Of a DNA stretch of 64,000 nucleotides, positions 12,214 to 24,100 are shown one piece after another. The number at the start of each line of letters is the position of its first letter. Positions within the stretch are counted from its first letter, which is position 1. Under the pieces are notes generated by a model that saw only the letters and a program-made list of their open reading frames with translations, made no database searches and had not been told where the DNA came from. Origin of the DNA: Hymenolepis diminuta (Eukaryota; Platyhelminthes; Cestoda; Cyclophyllidea; Hymenolepididae); the NCBI GenBank assembly GCA_900708905.1, contig CAADRB010000019.1:1895161-1959160 (forward strand), given 5' to 3'. A program made the translations under genes and the position numbers.

Positions 12214-13346
12214 TGCAGAAAAAATACTGAGTCATGAAGTTATTAGGCCTTATTTAGGTCACATGGGATGCTGAGTAAATTGAGATATCTTAAATAATCT
12301 CTAAAAATTTTGAAAATAGTCATAATCATGAGCTATCAAGAAATATTTCATTTTTTCATTACGAGTCCATTACTAATATTTTGTATTGATTTGTCAATGA
12401 TTATAGTTATACCCAAAATCTTAAATTGACTACAGAAAGAGAAAACGAAAGAAATACAATGTACGAGCTCTTTGGCTCCACTTATTATGCTTAAGTTAAT
12501 TGTTTCCAAAGTCTCAATTAAATCAAACTGATCATGTGTTAAAAGTCGAAGGTTGATTTTGCGTAGACTCTAATATTTGTAAGATTTTTATAAATATGAT
12601 GTGATGTAAACTTCTATAATAAATCAATGAGAACACTAATTTCCATAAAGTGGAACCCTCTTATTAGAAATTTGTGGTAATAATTAATGATGGAGTTTGA
12701 ACCAAAATTTTGATATATTAACCATTCAGTAAAGATATGATCTTTCTGGAAGACATAACGAGGAAAAAATTAATCATAATGCCATCGAATAACCTATTCA
12801 AATTATGAGTCGATTAAGTGAAGGAGCAAAGTGATCTAAAAACAAGAAAAGCAGTAATCCGAATAAAAATGGTAATAATGTAAATGTGATACACTAGCAT
12901 AAGTCAACTCAACCCTGTTAAATAAAAGTTAACAGATATCAAATACTATGTCTGTAAATCTACTTATCCTGAAAAAGGGGGCTTTTGGCAACGCCATCTG
13001 GATTTATAAAATACATATATTTTTGTGTATCTGAAGTAAGAATGATATACCAACAAAAACATATTAATATTTTTTACTTTTTCTGGTAGATATGGGTGTT
13101 GGATTAATGAATAAAGTATAGTGTCATTTGCCATCTAATGTAAAATAATATCAAATTTCTCCTTTTTTTTCTCCTTTAAGTATTTCTCCTTTTAATACTT
13201 ATATATTAAAGCACAAAATATTATGTTATTGATTTTGCTCTATTAATTTTAATTTACCCGTTGGTTTGCATCCAATTTGCACTTACTCTTCTGTGTTTAA
13301 ATATCTCCCTTCCTTACTTCGGCGCTTCACTTAGCACTGGTTTATC
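12214..13346. promoter_or_regulatory. Divergent intergenic region between ST13 and RPL7A
   Basis: Some 1.1 kb separates the two outward-facing start codons and must hold both promoters. It is AT-rich and without a credible exon. Just before the RPL7A start there is a pyrimidine-rich run (CTCCCTTCCTTACTTC, about 13304-13319), which would suit the 5' terminal oligopyrimidine start expected of ribosomal protein mRNAs. No clear TATA box or ST13 promoter motif was identified. Confidence 0.5.
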
Positions 13347-14406
13347 ATGGTAAGTGTGGCATTGTTAGTGTCGTTTTTATATTCTCCTATTTTTGTGCTT
13401 TATAGCCTGTCACACAGAAAAAGGTTATTAAGGCAAAGAAGATAAAGGATGTTAAGGGTCAGGAAATCTCTGAACTCCCTCCTAGTCGTGCTAAAGGCAA
13501 GGGCAAGTCTAAGGTTGCTGACCTCCCAGAGATTGCCAAAAAGAAGCAAGTCATTGTTGCCAAGAAGGCGCAGAAAAAGAATCCCTTGATCCAAAAAAGA
13601 CCGAAGAACTTTGGCATTGGTCAATCTATTCAGCCGAGACGTGATCTTTCTCGTTTTGTCAAGTGGCCCGTGTATGTCAAGGTCCAAAGACAAAGGGCAA
13701 TTCTGAAAAAGCGCCTGAAGGTTCCCCCACCAATCAACCAATTTAGTGTCGCTCTCGGACGTACTGAAGGTACGATTAAATTTTTTTGTATTAATCTGTT
13801 ATAGCTTCTCAAGTTCTCAGACTTTGTAACAAATATAAGCCACTATCTAAGCAAGCTAAAAAGGCTCAGCTTACTTTTCGTGCCCAAAAGCGTGCTGGTG
13901 GAGCTCCTGATGATCCAGTTGAGAGAAAACCAGTTCTCAAGGCAGGTATTCGGGAAGTTACCGCTGCCATTATGGCTAAGAAGGCTCAATTAGTTGTCAT
14001 TGCTCACGATGTTGATCCAATTGAGATCGTCTTATTTCTTCCTGCTCTCTGCAGAAAAATGAATGTCCCCTACTGTATTGTCAAGGGCAAGGCTCGTCTT
14101 GGACGCATTGTTCATCGCAAAACTTGCACTTGCGTGGCTTTCACCAAAGTTAGAGCGTAAGTTGCTATATGATTCTCATGATTCCCCGTTAGTGAGGACA
14201 AACCACGTCTTACCAAAGTTGCACAAATGGTGAAGACAAACTTCAATGATCGTGCTGATGAGGTATGTCAAAGTTCAGTTTGCTATTTACGATTTCTTTA
14301 GATTCGTAAACATTGGGGTGGTGGCATCATGGGATCAAAATCTCAAGCTCGCGTTGCTAAGATTGAACGTTTAAAGGCCAAGGAACTGAAGCTAAAGATG
14401 CAATAA
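13347..14406 (+). CDS. RPL7A: 60S ribosomal protein L7a (eL8)
   Basis: This structural protein of the large ribosomal subunit belongs to the L7Ae/L30e RNA-binding family. Exons are 13347-13349 (the ATG alone), 13406-13769, 13805-14156, 14193-14262 and 14302-14406; introns 2-4 are 35, 36 and 39 bp. The protein has a lysine-rich N-terminus, then [15 protein letters not shown] and [15 protein letters not shown], then the L7Ae core ([20 protein letters not shown] and [19 protein letters not shown]). It ends with [19 protein letters not shown]. Its length of about 270 residues is normal for the family. The frame is closed across all junctions. Same-strand MDN1 begins 2.5 kb downstream. A confusion with other L7Ae members (NHP2, SNU13) is excluded by length and by the flanking eL8-specific segments. 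Confidence 0.97.
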
Positions 14407-14410
14407 GTCT

Positions 14411-14416
14411 AATAAA
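14411..14416 (+). terminator. RPL7A polyadenylation signal AATAAA
   Basis: A perfect AATAAA starts five bases after the RPL7A stop codon, and TG/T-rich sequence follows (ATTGTCAATTGTTATTTTTC). This implies a very short 3' UTR, as is common for ribosomal protein genes. Confidence 0.75.
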
Positions 14417-14740
14417 CATTCGCATGGTATATTGTCAATTGTTATTTTTCTCCACTTTTGATATTGGTTGCGTTGAATTTCTCTGTTAGTGGTTCCGTCA
14501 GTATGGATGGGTTCTATTTAACGTTACTTCATTTCATGTACTTCGATGTATTAAGTTTGTCTGCTTTCAAGTATGAATGAGGTTTTTTGCTTGTCATGCG
14601 GTGTGTAGCGAATATTTCTTTTACCAAGAAGTTGAGGTGTTACAAGTGTGCTGAAGTTTTGGTTAATTTTAAAATACTTGGATACGACTGAGTTTGTACT
14701 AAGATACCTATCTACATTGACTGTACTAGAGCATAGGGCA

Positions 14741-14800
14741 TCGGTGGCGCGACAGTTAATGTGCTCGGCCAATGAAGGTGGTAGCGTAATTCCAGATTCT
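14741..14800 (+). repeat. Degraded tRNA-derived SINE head
   Basis: TCGGTGGCGCGACAGTTAA followed by GTGCTCGGCCAATG matches the A-box region of the SINE copies at 39041 and 25075. The B box is poorly preserved and the tail is not recognisable, so this is an old fragment. Confidence 0.4.
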
Positions 14801-15690
14801 ACTGAGGGGGGTTGGCTGTGGAATTACACTAAGGCATCATCTCTTATATTCGATATGTGTTTCTTTAATTTGAACATATTATTTTCAATAATTTCCAGAC
14901 CATTTGGGGAAGAGTTTTCTAATACACTTCTTCGGTTTAGAATGGTGCTATAGAGCCTCCCATGTGATGCTCGGATTCCCCTACCGTCTATATTAGTCAT
15001 ACTGATCCAGTGCGGTTGGCAGCTCCGTTCACTGAGTGTGCACTGATGGGCTTTGAATCACTGAACTCTAACTTCGCAGATGAGTACGGTGATCACTACG
15101 TCACTGGCTCGTTATTTTCAATAAAATCTCAAACTGAGTGTACCTTGACGTTATGGGGACTTAATATGGGGCATTCTTTATGGTGTCTACACCTTGTGCA
15201 GTTTCACCTGCTGTAAAGTAGTCATAATTTTCAGTTGAGAGTAATGGCAAGGCAGGTGTATATGGTACATTCAAATCAAATTGTAATTTTCCACAAATTT
15301 TAAACGACCGAAAATTTGAGTCTAGACCTGTTAGTCATTTTCTCCATGATAAGTAATGATAGTCAAGTAGCAGCGGAAAAATTTTGAAATTGCAAGTTTA
15401 TATTCGTCAGCTGTATGAAAGGATTAACGCTTTATCCTCTTTAACTTATATTTCTGTGTTGATGCAATTCGAATACAAATATTTGTGATTTTTACACCAA
15501 TACAAGGTCTAACTAATGTTCTGAAACTGCGAATAGTGGTGTCAAATTGATTATATGAATTCTATAAATAAGAGCTGTATTTTAATAAGAAGGCATATTA
15601 AATTAGTTTGTAAAAGAAGTTGATTAGATTGTTGCTATAGCCGGCAGATGTCTATCATCATCTAGCGATTAGAAATAATCTACACTGCAG

Positions 15691-15889
15691 TGTCCACAGG
15701 CGGTCCCGCTGTGTGTTTGCGTGTTTGCATATAGATACCCAAACGGGGGTGCCAATCATCATGTCGAGACACTAACGACGAGACATGACTGACGTCTAAC
15801 GAAGAAATATTTTGTGTATAAACCTAATTTACTTATTAATAAACTTGGGCGTAGCTTGTCTGCCACCTCCGAACTGGCGACATGAGTGG
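15691..15889 (+). mobile_element. Probable LTR remnant with tRNA-Ser-like primer-binding site
   Basis: A segment beginning TGTCCACAGG contains TATAAA (15817-15822) and AATAAA (15838-15843). It is followed at 15875 by TGGCGACATGAGTGG, which resembles the tRNA-Ser primer-binding site (TGGCGAC...) of many invertebrate Gypsy elements. That order is the expected U3-R-U5-PBS arrangement for a 5' LTR of about 184 bp. No gag/pol frame and no second LTR were seen downstream, so it would be a remnant or the edge of a deleted element. Confidence 0.4.
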
Positions 15890-16941
15890 CTTGACCTGTT
15901 CCATCTATTCAGTCGATATGGTCACGATGGATCTAACATCATTGCAAGATCAACATGTTAGTATTATTATTTAAAGTCCTACTAAGTAAAACATAGTAGC
16001 GGAAAGCAGTTTTTCAAAATCAACAATTCACAAACAGTCATCTGATAAGGCATACTCCTATCAAAATCACATATTTATGGATAAATGTATCGATAACGAG
16101 ATACTAATTTTTACAACAGATTTAAAAAACAGACCTGTCTATTACGTATACACTCATCCTAACTACATTTGAAAATATGTACATGATCGTTGAATCCCCA
16201 AAGAATTAATGATCAAAATCCAAAAATTATGAAATATCATTTTTTGTCCATATCACAAAATCTAAGAGTAACATTTTCTAGATGAGTACAAATATTATCA
16301 GGAAAATTTGCAAAGAAATGAGTTATCAACTTTCATATTAAAAAGTTGATCTGAACGGAAATAATGTAAACTCTAAATAATATTTTTCTTAAGGGGAAAG
16401 TACTTTAAAATTTGGGGATTTTTCCTCCATCTGACGCAGGTCTTTGAAAATACTCTCAGCTTATCAATGATAAGTTTAATTCGGGTTACTGGCATCAAAA
16501 TTTGTAAAGTATTGTCAATTTTAGAATCAAATATCGTGTTCGTACAAGTAGAAAATTCTTTGGGTGGATTATTGTCAAATAACCCCTCTTAACAATAATT
16601 TCTCAGTTTATTTTTTTTATTTTATTTATCCAAGTTATCGTTTGTAATGTGGTCAAAATGATTATATAGGCAATTTTTTTCTGAAATGATATTAAAGAAA
16701 TAACAACAGACATGCTTCCAACTCCTATATGATACATAAAAAGTAATATTATGAAATACAAACGCAGGTAGTATTTTCACACATATTATAACTCAAATAA
16801 TCTTTTCATCACTTATTGTGTTCTAATCAAATTAAAAGAGTGTGTTCAAAATTATTATTTATCCAAATAAATATTTGCCCTTGAATTTAGCGCGAGTAAG
16901 CGCTTCACTTGATATAAAACGTGTTAATCTAAGGAATTTTA

Positions 16942-18169
16942 ATGGCAGGGTAATATTTTATTTATTTTCTTTATAATTTTAATAGGAAAAAGCGAAAGGC
17001 ATCCATCGGGAAGCAGGATAAAGCAAAGAAAAGGAAAACGGGCGAATCTATGTCCTTAGACAGCTCTCTTGCTCTATATGGCGCAAACGACCCAAATGTA
17101 TCAAATGGTGAAAAAATGAAATACAAAGCAAATTTAGATTTTGTTCCTTCTCTATGGTTCTTGGATACCGTTACTTCTGTCTCATTATGTGTTGATCGCA
17201 ACGAAGTGCCACTTATATGTGGGCCTGTCGGTTGCGGCAAGACGTCCGTTATAGATTATTTAGCTAGAATTCGAAATGTCAAAACATTCAGAATGCAGAT
17301 CAGTGAACAAACAGATACCAGAGCTCTCCTAGGAGCTTATTGCTGTTCTAACGCACCCGGTGTTTTCATCTGGCGTCCAGGTCCTCTGACGCATTGTATG
17401 ACTGCTGGCAAATGGTTAATTCTTGAAGACGTCGATAAGGGATCTGCGGATTTGCCAATTCTTTTAAGCCCCATTCTGCGTAACATGAAAGACAGTTCTT
17501 CTCAAGTTATGCATCCAAACACTGGAGAACCCATCCCCCGTCATCCAGACTTTCGCCTTATTTTAACTCGCCGTACAGTTTCTTCCCCAATGGGCTATTC
17601 TAATTACCATTCAGAATTAGACATCTATTCAAATAATTGCTCCGTCATTTATATGAATGGAATGTCTGCAGATATTATTGAGCAGGTAATTGTTAGATGA
17701 TTTAATATTAAAGTTAAAATTATAATTACATGCCCTCATTGTTAATTTAGATTATTCGGAAGCGTAATCCAAATCTGGTACCTTTAGCGAAGCGTCTTTT
17801 ATCAGATTCCCCATTACTTCGACGTATTGCAACACCTTGTGGAAATGATCAGCGCCCAGTGTGTTCGCGCGACTTCTTCAAATTTATATCCCGAGCTTGT
17901 AACCTTGCAGATGGAAGTAAAGACAGTGCTCTTGATTTGTATCTTAACGCGTTGGATTGTTTCGTATGTTCTCAAACGCCGAGCAGCACTCGAGATGACA
18001 TCGCCATCCATTTAGGTGGACTATTCAACTTCTCTCGGGAAGCAGCTATCAAAATTTGGCAGTCCAGACGTCCTGAACTCCACTTGAATCGAGCTCTTAC
18101 GAGAGTGGAAGCGGGAAGAGCTGTTATTCCTATCAGAAAATCGATTAATTGGGAATTACAATTAACTAA
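16942..18169 (+). other. MDN1: MDN1 exons 1-3: basic N-terminus and AAA1
   Basis: Exons are 16942-16949, 16986-17685 and 17751-18169 (residues 1-375). The protein opens with a lysine/arginine-rich stretch (GKKRKAS, KAKKRK), which would serve as a nuclear localisation signal. The AAA1 Walker A is GPVGCGKTS at residue about 81, with Walker B-like WLILEDVD, as in human AAA1, where E replaces D. Intron 1 is 36 bp. The donor of exon 3 (GTTCGC) is weak, but it is the only one seen that fits the phase of exon 4. Confidence 0.85.
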
Positions 18170-21100
18170 GTTCGCATTTCACACTCTATTTATTCAGACC
18201 TTTTCATTTATTATTGAATTTATTTTAACTACTACCATTTCACTTTGGTTACCATTGCACTGTTGTTACTCGTGTTTAGGGGTAAATTTTGTTGTTCTGA
18301 GATGGAAATTTGCATTTCTGTCGAATAAACGACGAAACTATTGGCTTAGATATACGTTTTTTTATATGCAGGTTAATTTATTTAAGATCGTGCTTTCTCT
18401 AAGTGCTTTCACCGATATATGGTCTTTCAACTTGAATTGGTTGAATAAGTTTATGTTTCTTTCATCATTACGTACATCTAATGAAATAGTTCATCTAACG
18501 TACCTGTTTATCGCGTAGCTTTTTATGACGTATTAAGAAAATAGAAAATTAATTTTAAGTTATCAAATTTTATAGAATAGGAATTTTTGAGATAGATTTG
18601 CAGGTGGTCCTGTTTCATTTTCTGAGTTGTCTTAATCCGCTAAGTTTTTCTGAAGCTTTGTTGAAATTGATGTGTTCTTAGATTCAAATATATCTTTCCC
18701 AGAAATATGTTCTAAATCGTACATCTAGAACTTGATAGATTTTCTTCTATCATCAGTCCCACTCTTATATAATTTATAATCTTTATTTCTACCGTATTAA
18801 ATTGAACCGTGAGAATGCATAATTAAAAGATACTTAGATATTCCGTTGAGACGATGCTTTGCCTTTAGCATCCTTTCATAGAAATCTCTGCTATTAGCTG
18901 TCAGATATGAAACGAATTAGAAATCTCGAATTTATTAACAATTTGATATAAGTACGGGGAAGTTATTCTGAAACTGATCTTATATGAAACCCGAATTCTA
19001 ACACTTCTTGTTGTCCAGACCTGATGGTTATGCATCAGTGAGCATTGATCTCGTGATAGTGGGAGTTGATAATTTCTGTTGCTTATAAGTCTGACCTTTA
19101 TTTTCAAATACCAGATTTCATGATTTATCATGCACGATGAACAGATTTATTTGATTGTAAGGAATATTTTTAAAAATCATGCTCAGTCGACAAAGTGTCT
19201 TCTCCAAATTTACTGGTCTCAAGCTGGCATATAATGATAAGTAGTGAAAAAAACTTAGATAAATCTTGATTTAAATTAATGTCTCTTTTGTTTTTCTACA
19301 ATCTTGCTTTATCACACTATAAGCGTAAAATCAGTGTTTATATTTAATTTCCCAGGGTAACCAAAGTAGAACAACCCTAGATTTTTGAGAAGTGTAGATC
19401 ATCAATTTCATTTAGCACTACACGGTAATGATCGGATAGGGTTTTGTGCCATTTAATACTTTGTCTATGATCCTGTTACTAGCAATCTATTATTGAATTG
19501 AGAAATGTTTCCTATTAGTTCTCTTAACTATTATGTCCGAAGTATGTATCAACTGTACATATTGTTGGGTTTAAAAACATTTGGTAAGTATTCAGTCGTG
19601 ACGTTCAGTCGTAACTCTCGAGCCCCTTTAGCAAAGGGTTTTCTAACCTTGGGTGGAGGATTGGCATTACAGAGCTTTTAATTTTTCTCTTTTTCAGATC
19701 ATCATCAGGTCAAGTTTTTGCGGACACCCGTCATGCCTGCACTCTCATAGAGCGTTTAGCCGTCGCAGTCTCCAATTTTGAGCCTGTTCTTCTAGTTGGT
19801 GAGACAGGTACGGGTAAAACCTCATCCATTCAACGTCTCGCTCTCATGGCTGGTCGTCGACTCCGGGTGCTCAATCTCAATCAACAGTCCGACAGTGTAG
19901 ACCTCTTGGGTGGTTTCAAACCCGTGGACTCTAGAGCACTGGTTAATCCTATCCGGGAGAAATTCGAGAGTCTCTTCGTACGAACATTCCGTCTGGAGTC
20001 GAATCGCAATTTTCTCGGACATATCCAAGCGTGTGGAACGTCTGGTCGATGGCGTGATCTCTTGACCTTACTCAAACATCCTGCCACATCAGCTATTAGA
20101 AAGCTCTCAGCTCTTCAAGTCACGGGGGGTGAAAATATTGCTAATAAAAATGATAGTAGTAGTTGTCATCAACAGAAAGCTACTCTCGATGAGTGGCAGG
20201 CTCTTTTGGCTGAGTTAGAAACTCTTGAACGTCGGTTGTCTACTTCACCACAAGGAATTGAAAACGGTGGTAGTAACTCCACATCTCTCACTTTTGCTTT
20301 TATTGAAGGAGCTCTAGTTCGAGCTCTAGAGGAGGGCGACTGGGTACTGCTGGATGAGATCAATCTTGCCCCAGCGGAACTTCTTGATTGCCTAGCTGGT
20401 CTCCTGGATTCTTCTCGTGGATCAGTTACTCTTGTCGATAGAGGGTATTACTATAAAAAATCTTTTTTACTTAAATGTTTCAAGTAGACACTATCTTGTT
20501 ACATTTCCTTTCAGTGATTTAGAACCAGTTCGACGCCATCCGGACTTCCACCTTTTTGCGGCGATGAATCCCTCAACCGATGTGGGTAAACGTGATCTAC
20601 CCATGGGTCTGCGTAATCGATTTACTGAGATACGAGTGGCGGAACTAGAACCTTCGACAAGTGTTGCAGATCGAGAGGACTTGGCGTTTCTTATTCGCAC
20701 GTATCTGGTTGCTATTAGTCCTACGGCGGCTCAAGTCTCTGCTGTTGTCCAACTCTATGGGGCTCTAAAGCGGGCGGCGAATGAAGGACTAGTTGATGGA
20801 GTTGGTCAGCGTCCTTGCTTCAGGTTGGCTAGTTTGTCTGTGGTTAGCCTCTATGCTGTAATGTCTTCTGTAAGGCATATGCTGCCCAATTATCTAACAA
20901 AATGTTATGATAGTGCATATATAGCGTGCATTTTAAGCTTATCGCTAGGAACAAAATTGGAAAGATAATATTGTGTTTGTGTTATAGAGTATTACCTTTT
21001 TCATCTAAGGTCTATGCTCGTTTACAAAATTCATTTTTGTTTAATGAATATGTCCATCGGTTATAATCGAACAAACCGTAATTATAGAAAGAATGATTCT

Positions 21101-24100
21101 AAGAAGTCAAATTTGTTTGATGTCTTTTACCTATTGAATTGTCATAAAGGTGAGAGTTCGAAGTAATTTAAGCGTTCTAAATCTGGTTGTACGCGTCTGG
21201 TATTTCTAGAACAATGTTAACTATGCGGCACATTTTAATCAATTATGAACTATGATTTTACGTAGTCCGGTTGAATTAAATAGAATGCAATATGAAAACG
21301 ATAATCAAGCAGTTGTAAGGTTTTTTATGTCATTAAAAATAATAAGTCAGCCGTAATGTCTATTTTTCATTTCCTAAAGGAGGAATATAAACTGATTGTT
21401 AGTTAAGACACGTTCTCCAGCAATATTGTTTTGTAACATTATCAAGAGGGAATTTTTATTATTTTATTTTCATCTTCTCAGCTTGCGTACTCTTTGCCGT
21501 GCCCTTACAGAAGCTTCAAGAGGTTATCATGGTAGCTTTATACGATCTCTATACGAAGTGAGTGCCTTTTATTACATTCTACTTAAGCAAAGCTAGCTCT
21601 AAATCCCTCATTTTCACGTCTTTTTCTAGGGTTTTCTCTTCAGTTTCGGCTCTCAGGTAGGTAGAGCCAGTCGTCCTGTCCTAGAACGTCTGATCGAGTC
21701 TTTTCTCCTCACCACTACACGACAAGCATCGGGAGCCAAAAGGGATAATGAAGCCCTAGCACGTCAGTTCTTCTCCAAACCCCTTCCCCAACCCCCACTT
21801 CGAGATGGTGATCGTGGCTTTGTTCAAGTCGAAGGCTACTGGGTCCCCCAGGGACCCCTTGAAATCCTTGATGAAAAAGATGACGTTGTGAGAAAGTCTT
21901 ATGTTCTCACAGAGACCGTCCGTGGTAATCTGAAGGATCTAGCACGTGTTGTTTCTGCAGCGTAAGTATTGTTAAGAAGTTATGTCTACTTGATTACATT
22001 TAATTAAAAATGTTGTTTTAAAATTTTGTAGAGGAAGCTTGCCAGTACTGTTACAAGGTGAGACCTCAGTAGGAAAGACGTCTCTCATCACCTACTTGGC
22101 CGCAAGAGTGGGTCAAATCTGTCACAGAATCAACAACCACGAGCACACCGATCTACAAACATATTTGGGTTCCTATACAGCTGCTTCTGCATCTTCTGTT
22201 TGTACAAATTCAGGCGACGGTTCAGGAGTAGTATCTCTCGTTTTCCAAGAGGGTATATTCGTTCAGGCAATGAAACAGGGACATTGGATCATCCTGGATG
22301 AATTGAATCTTGCGCCCACTGAAATTCTCGAAGCTTTGAACCGCGTATTGGATGAGAATCGAGAACTTTTCATTACTGAGACTCAGGAGATGGTGAAAGC
22401 ACATCCCCACTTTCGAGTTTTCGCTACTCAGAACCCTCCCGGTCTCTACGCAGGTCGTAAGGTGTTATCGCGGGCTTTGAGAAATCGATTCGTTGAGTTA
22501 CACTTCGATGCTTTGCCTCGAGCTGAGTTGGAGGTCATTCTTGAACACCGTTCAGCTTTGCCTCGGTCTCGTGCGTCGAAAATGGTTGAGGTCATGCATC
22601 AACTACAAGTAAATCACTTCCTTATTTCTGATTCAGTAGTTGTAAAGAACAATTTATATAATTGAATTTTCTTTCTCATTAGCTCATTCGCCGTTCCTCA
22701 GACATTTTCCAAGGCAAGGATGGTTTTATCACGCTTCGAGATCTGTTCCGTTGGGGTGAACGTTACAGATTAGCAACTTTTAACCAGGGGAAAGAAAGTC
22801 ACTTATTTGATTGGGACACTTATTTGGCTGAACAGGGTTACCTTCTGCTTGCTGGTAGAGCTCGACATTCCGATGAAGTTAAAGCTGTCGCTGATGTTAT
22901 CCAGAAGATTTTCAAGAAAAAAGTTCTAGAGGAAAAGTTAGTTGGGCCACAATGCGTATACTTTTCATCTAAACACCAATCGATCTAAGATGTTTTATAC
23001 TTTTCAGTCTGTATGATAGGAATGAGAACACGTCAGCGGCTGCAGCTGAATTTTTGTCGCTAATCGATAATCCCCTTGGAGGAGAGTTTGATCATATTGT
23101 CTGGACTAGGGATATGAGACGTCTACTGGTTCTTGTTGGTAATGCGCTCAAATACAATGAACCAATCTTGCTTGTTGGTGAAACTGGGTAAGTGATTATT
23201 TTTCCTCTGGATTGTCTAATTAGCCTTGTACGATATATATTAATCTGATGAGTAACATATCTATCTAAACGAAATTGTTTCGAGGGCCAAAAAGTGGATA
23301 TAGGGAATTTATTTATTGAGAAGGTAGGGTTCTTCACTAAATTAGTTATCCACTACACACGGATACCAATGTATCAGGTTGTAACAGAAGTTCTGCCCAT
23401 TTTTTAAAATTTGAATTAAGGTGTAAATTTTGTCAAAGGTACATTTATTTAGTGTTTAACATAGTCATCATTTTTATTAATTGCATCTTCCCATCTCGCC
23501 ATATACTTTCTGGGTCTTTCTTCATAGAATTTCGACTAAAAAAAAGAAACCAGCTTTATTTCGAACTCTTCCCTTGTCCCATTAAATGATTCTGTAAGCT
23601 CCTGAACAGATGAAAATTGGTTGGTGCAAGATCGGAAGAATATGGTGGATGATGCATGACTTCCCAGTAAACTTCTTCAACGAGATTTTTGGTCGCTCTT
23701 GAAGTGTGAGGTCTGGCACTGTCATGGTGCAGAATTACTCCTTTTCGATTGGTCAAGGAAGGCCGTTTTTCCTATAAAACAGCTTTAAAGTAGTTAGGTG
23801 CCGACAATAAACTTCAGATGTTATTGTTTGATTGTCACCCATTGGTTCATAATAAACAATCCCCTTCAAATCCCACCATACACACAAAAGAATTTTTTTC
23901 GAGTGCAGTTCCAAATTGTCTCGGTTGTGGAATTGGCTTTGAACCATGACTTAGCTACTGTCTTTTGTGCTTAACATTGTTGTAAAGGATTCACTTCTTT
24001 TTGCTGTCAGTTACGATTCGGTCTAAAAAAGGTGATTTAAGTTCACGAGAACGCAGTAAAACACAACAGGTCGCACGCTGTTGCTTGTTGATTTCTGACA

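Larger units (their letters stand above)
14407..16941. other. RPL7A-MDN1 intergenic region
   Basis: These 2.5 kb contain the RPL7A poly(A) signal, a degraded SINE head (14741-14800) and an LTR-like segment with a primer-binding motif (15691-15889). Open frames of 68-101 codons near 14.6-15.2 kb overlap the repeat debris and have no recognised homology. I looked here for the missing N-terminal exons of midasin and saw none. A TATAAA lies at 16913-16918, close to the MDN1 start. Confidence 0.55.

Noticed and set aside
14648..15216. Two plus-strand frames of 101 and 68 codons after RPL7A
   Set aside because: They overlap a degraded SINE head and other repeat-like sequence, and do not resemble the missing midasin N-terminus.
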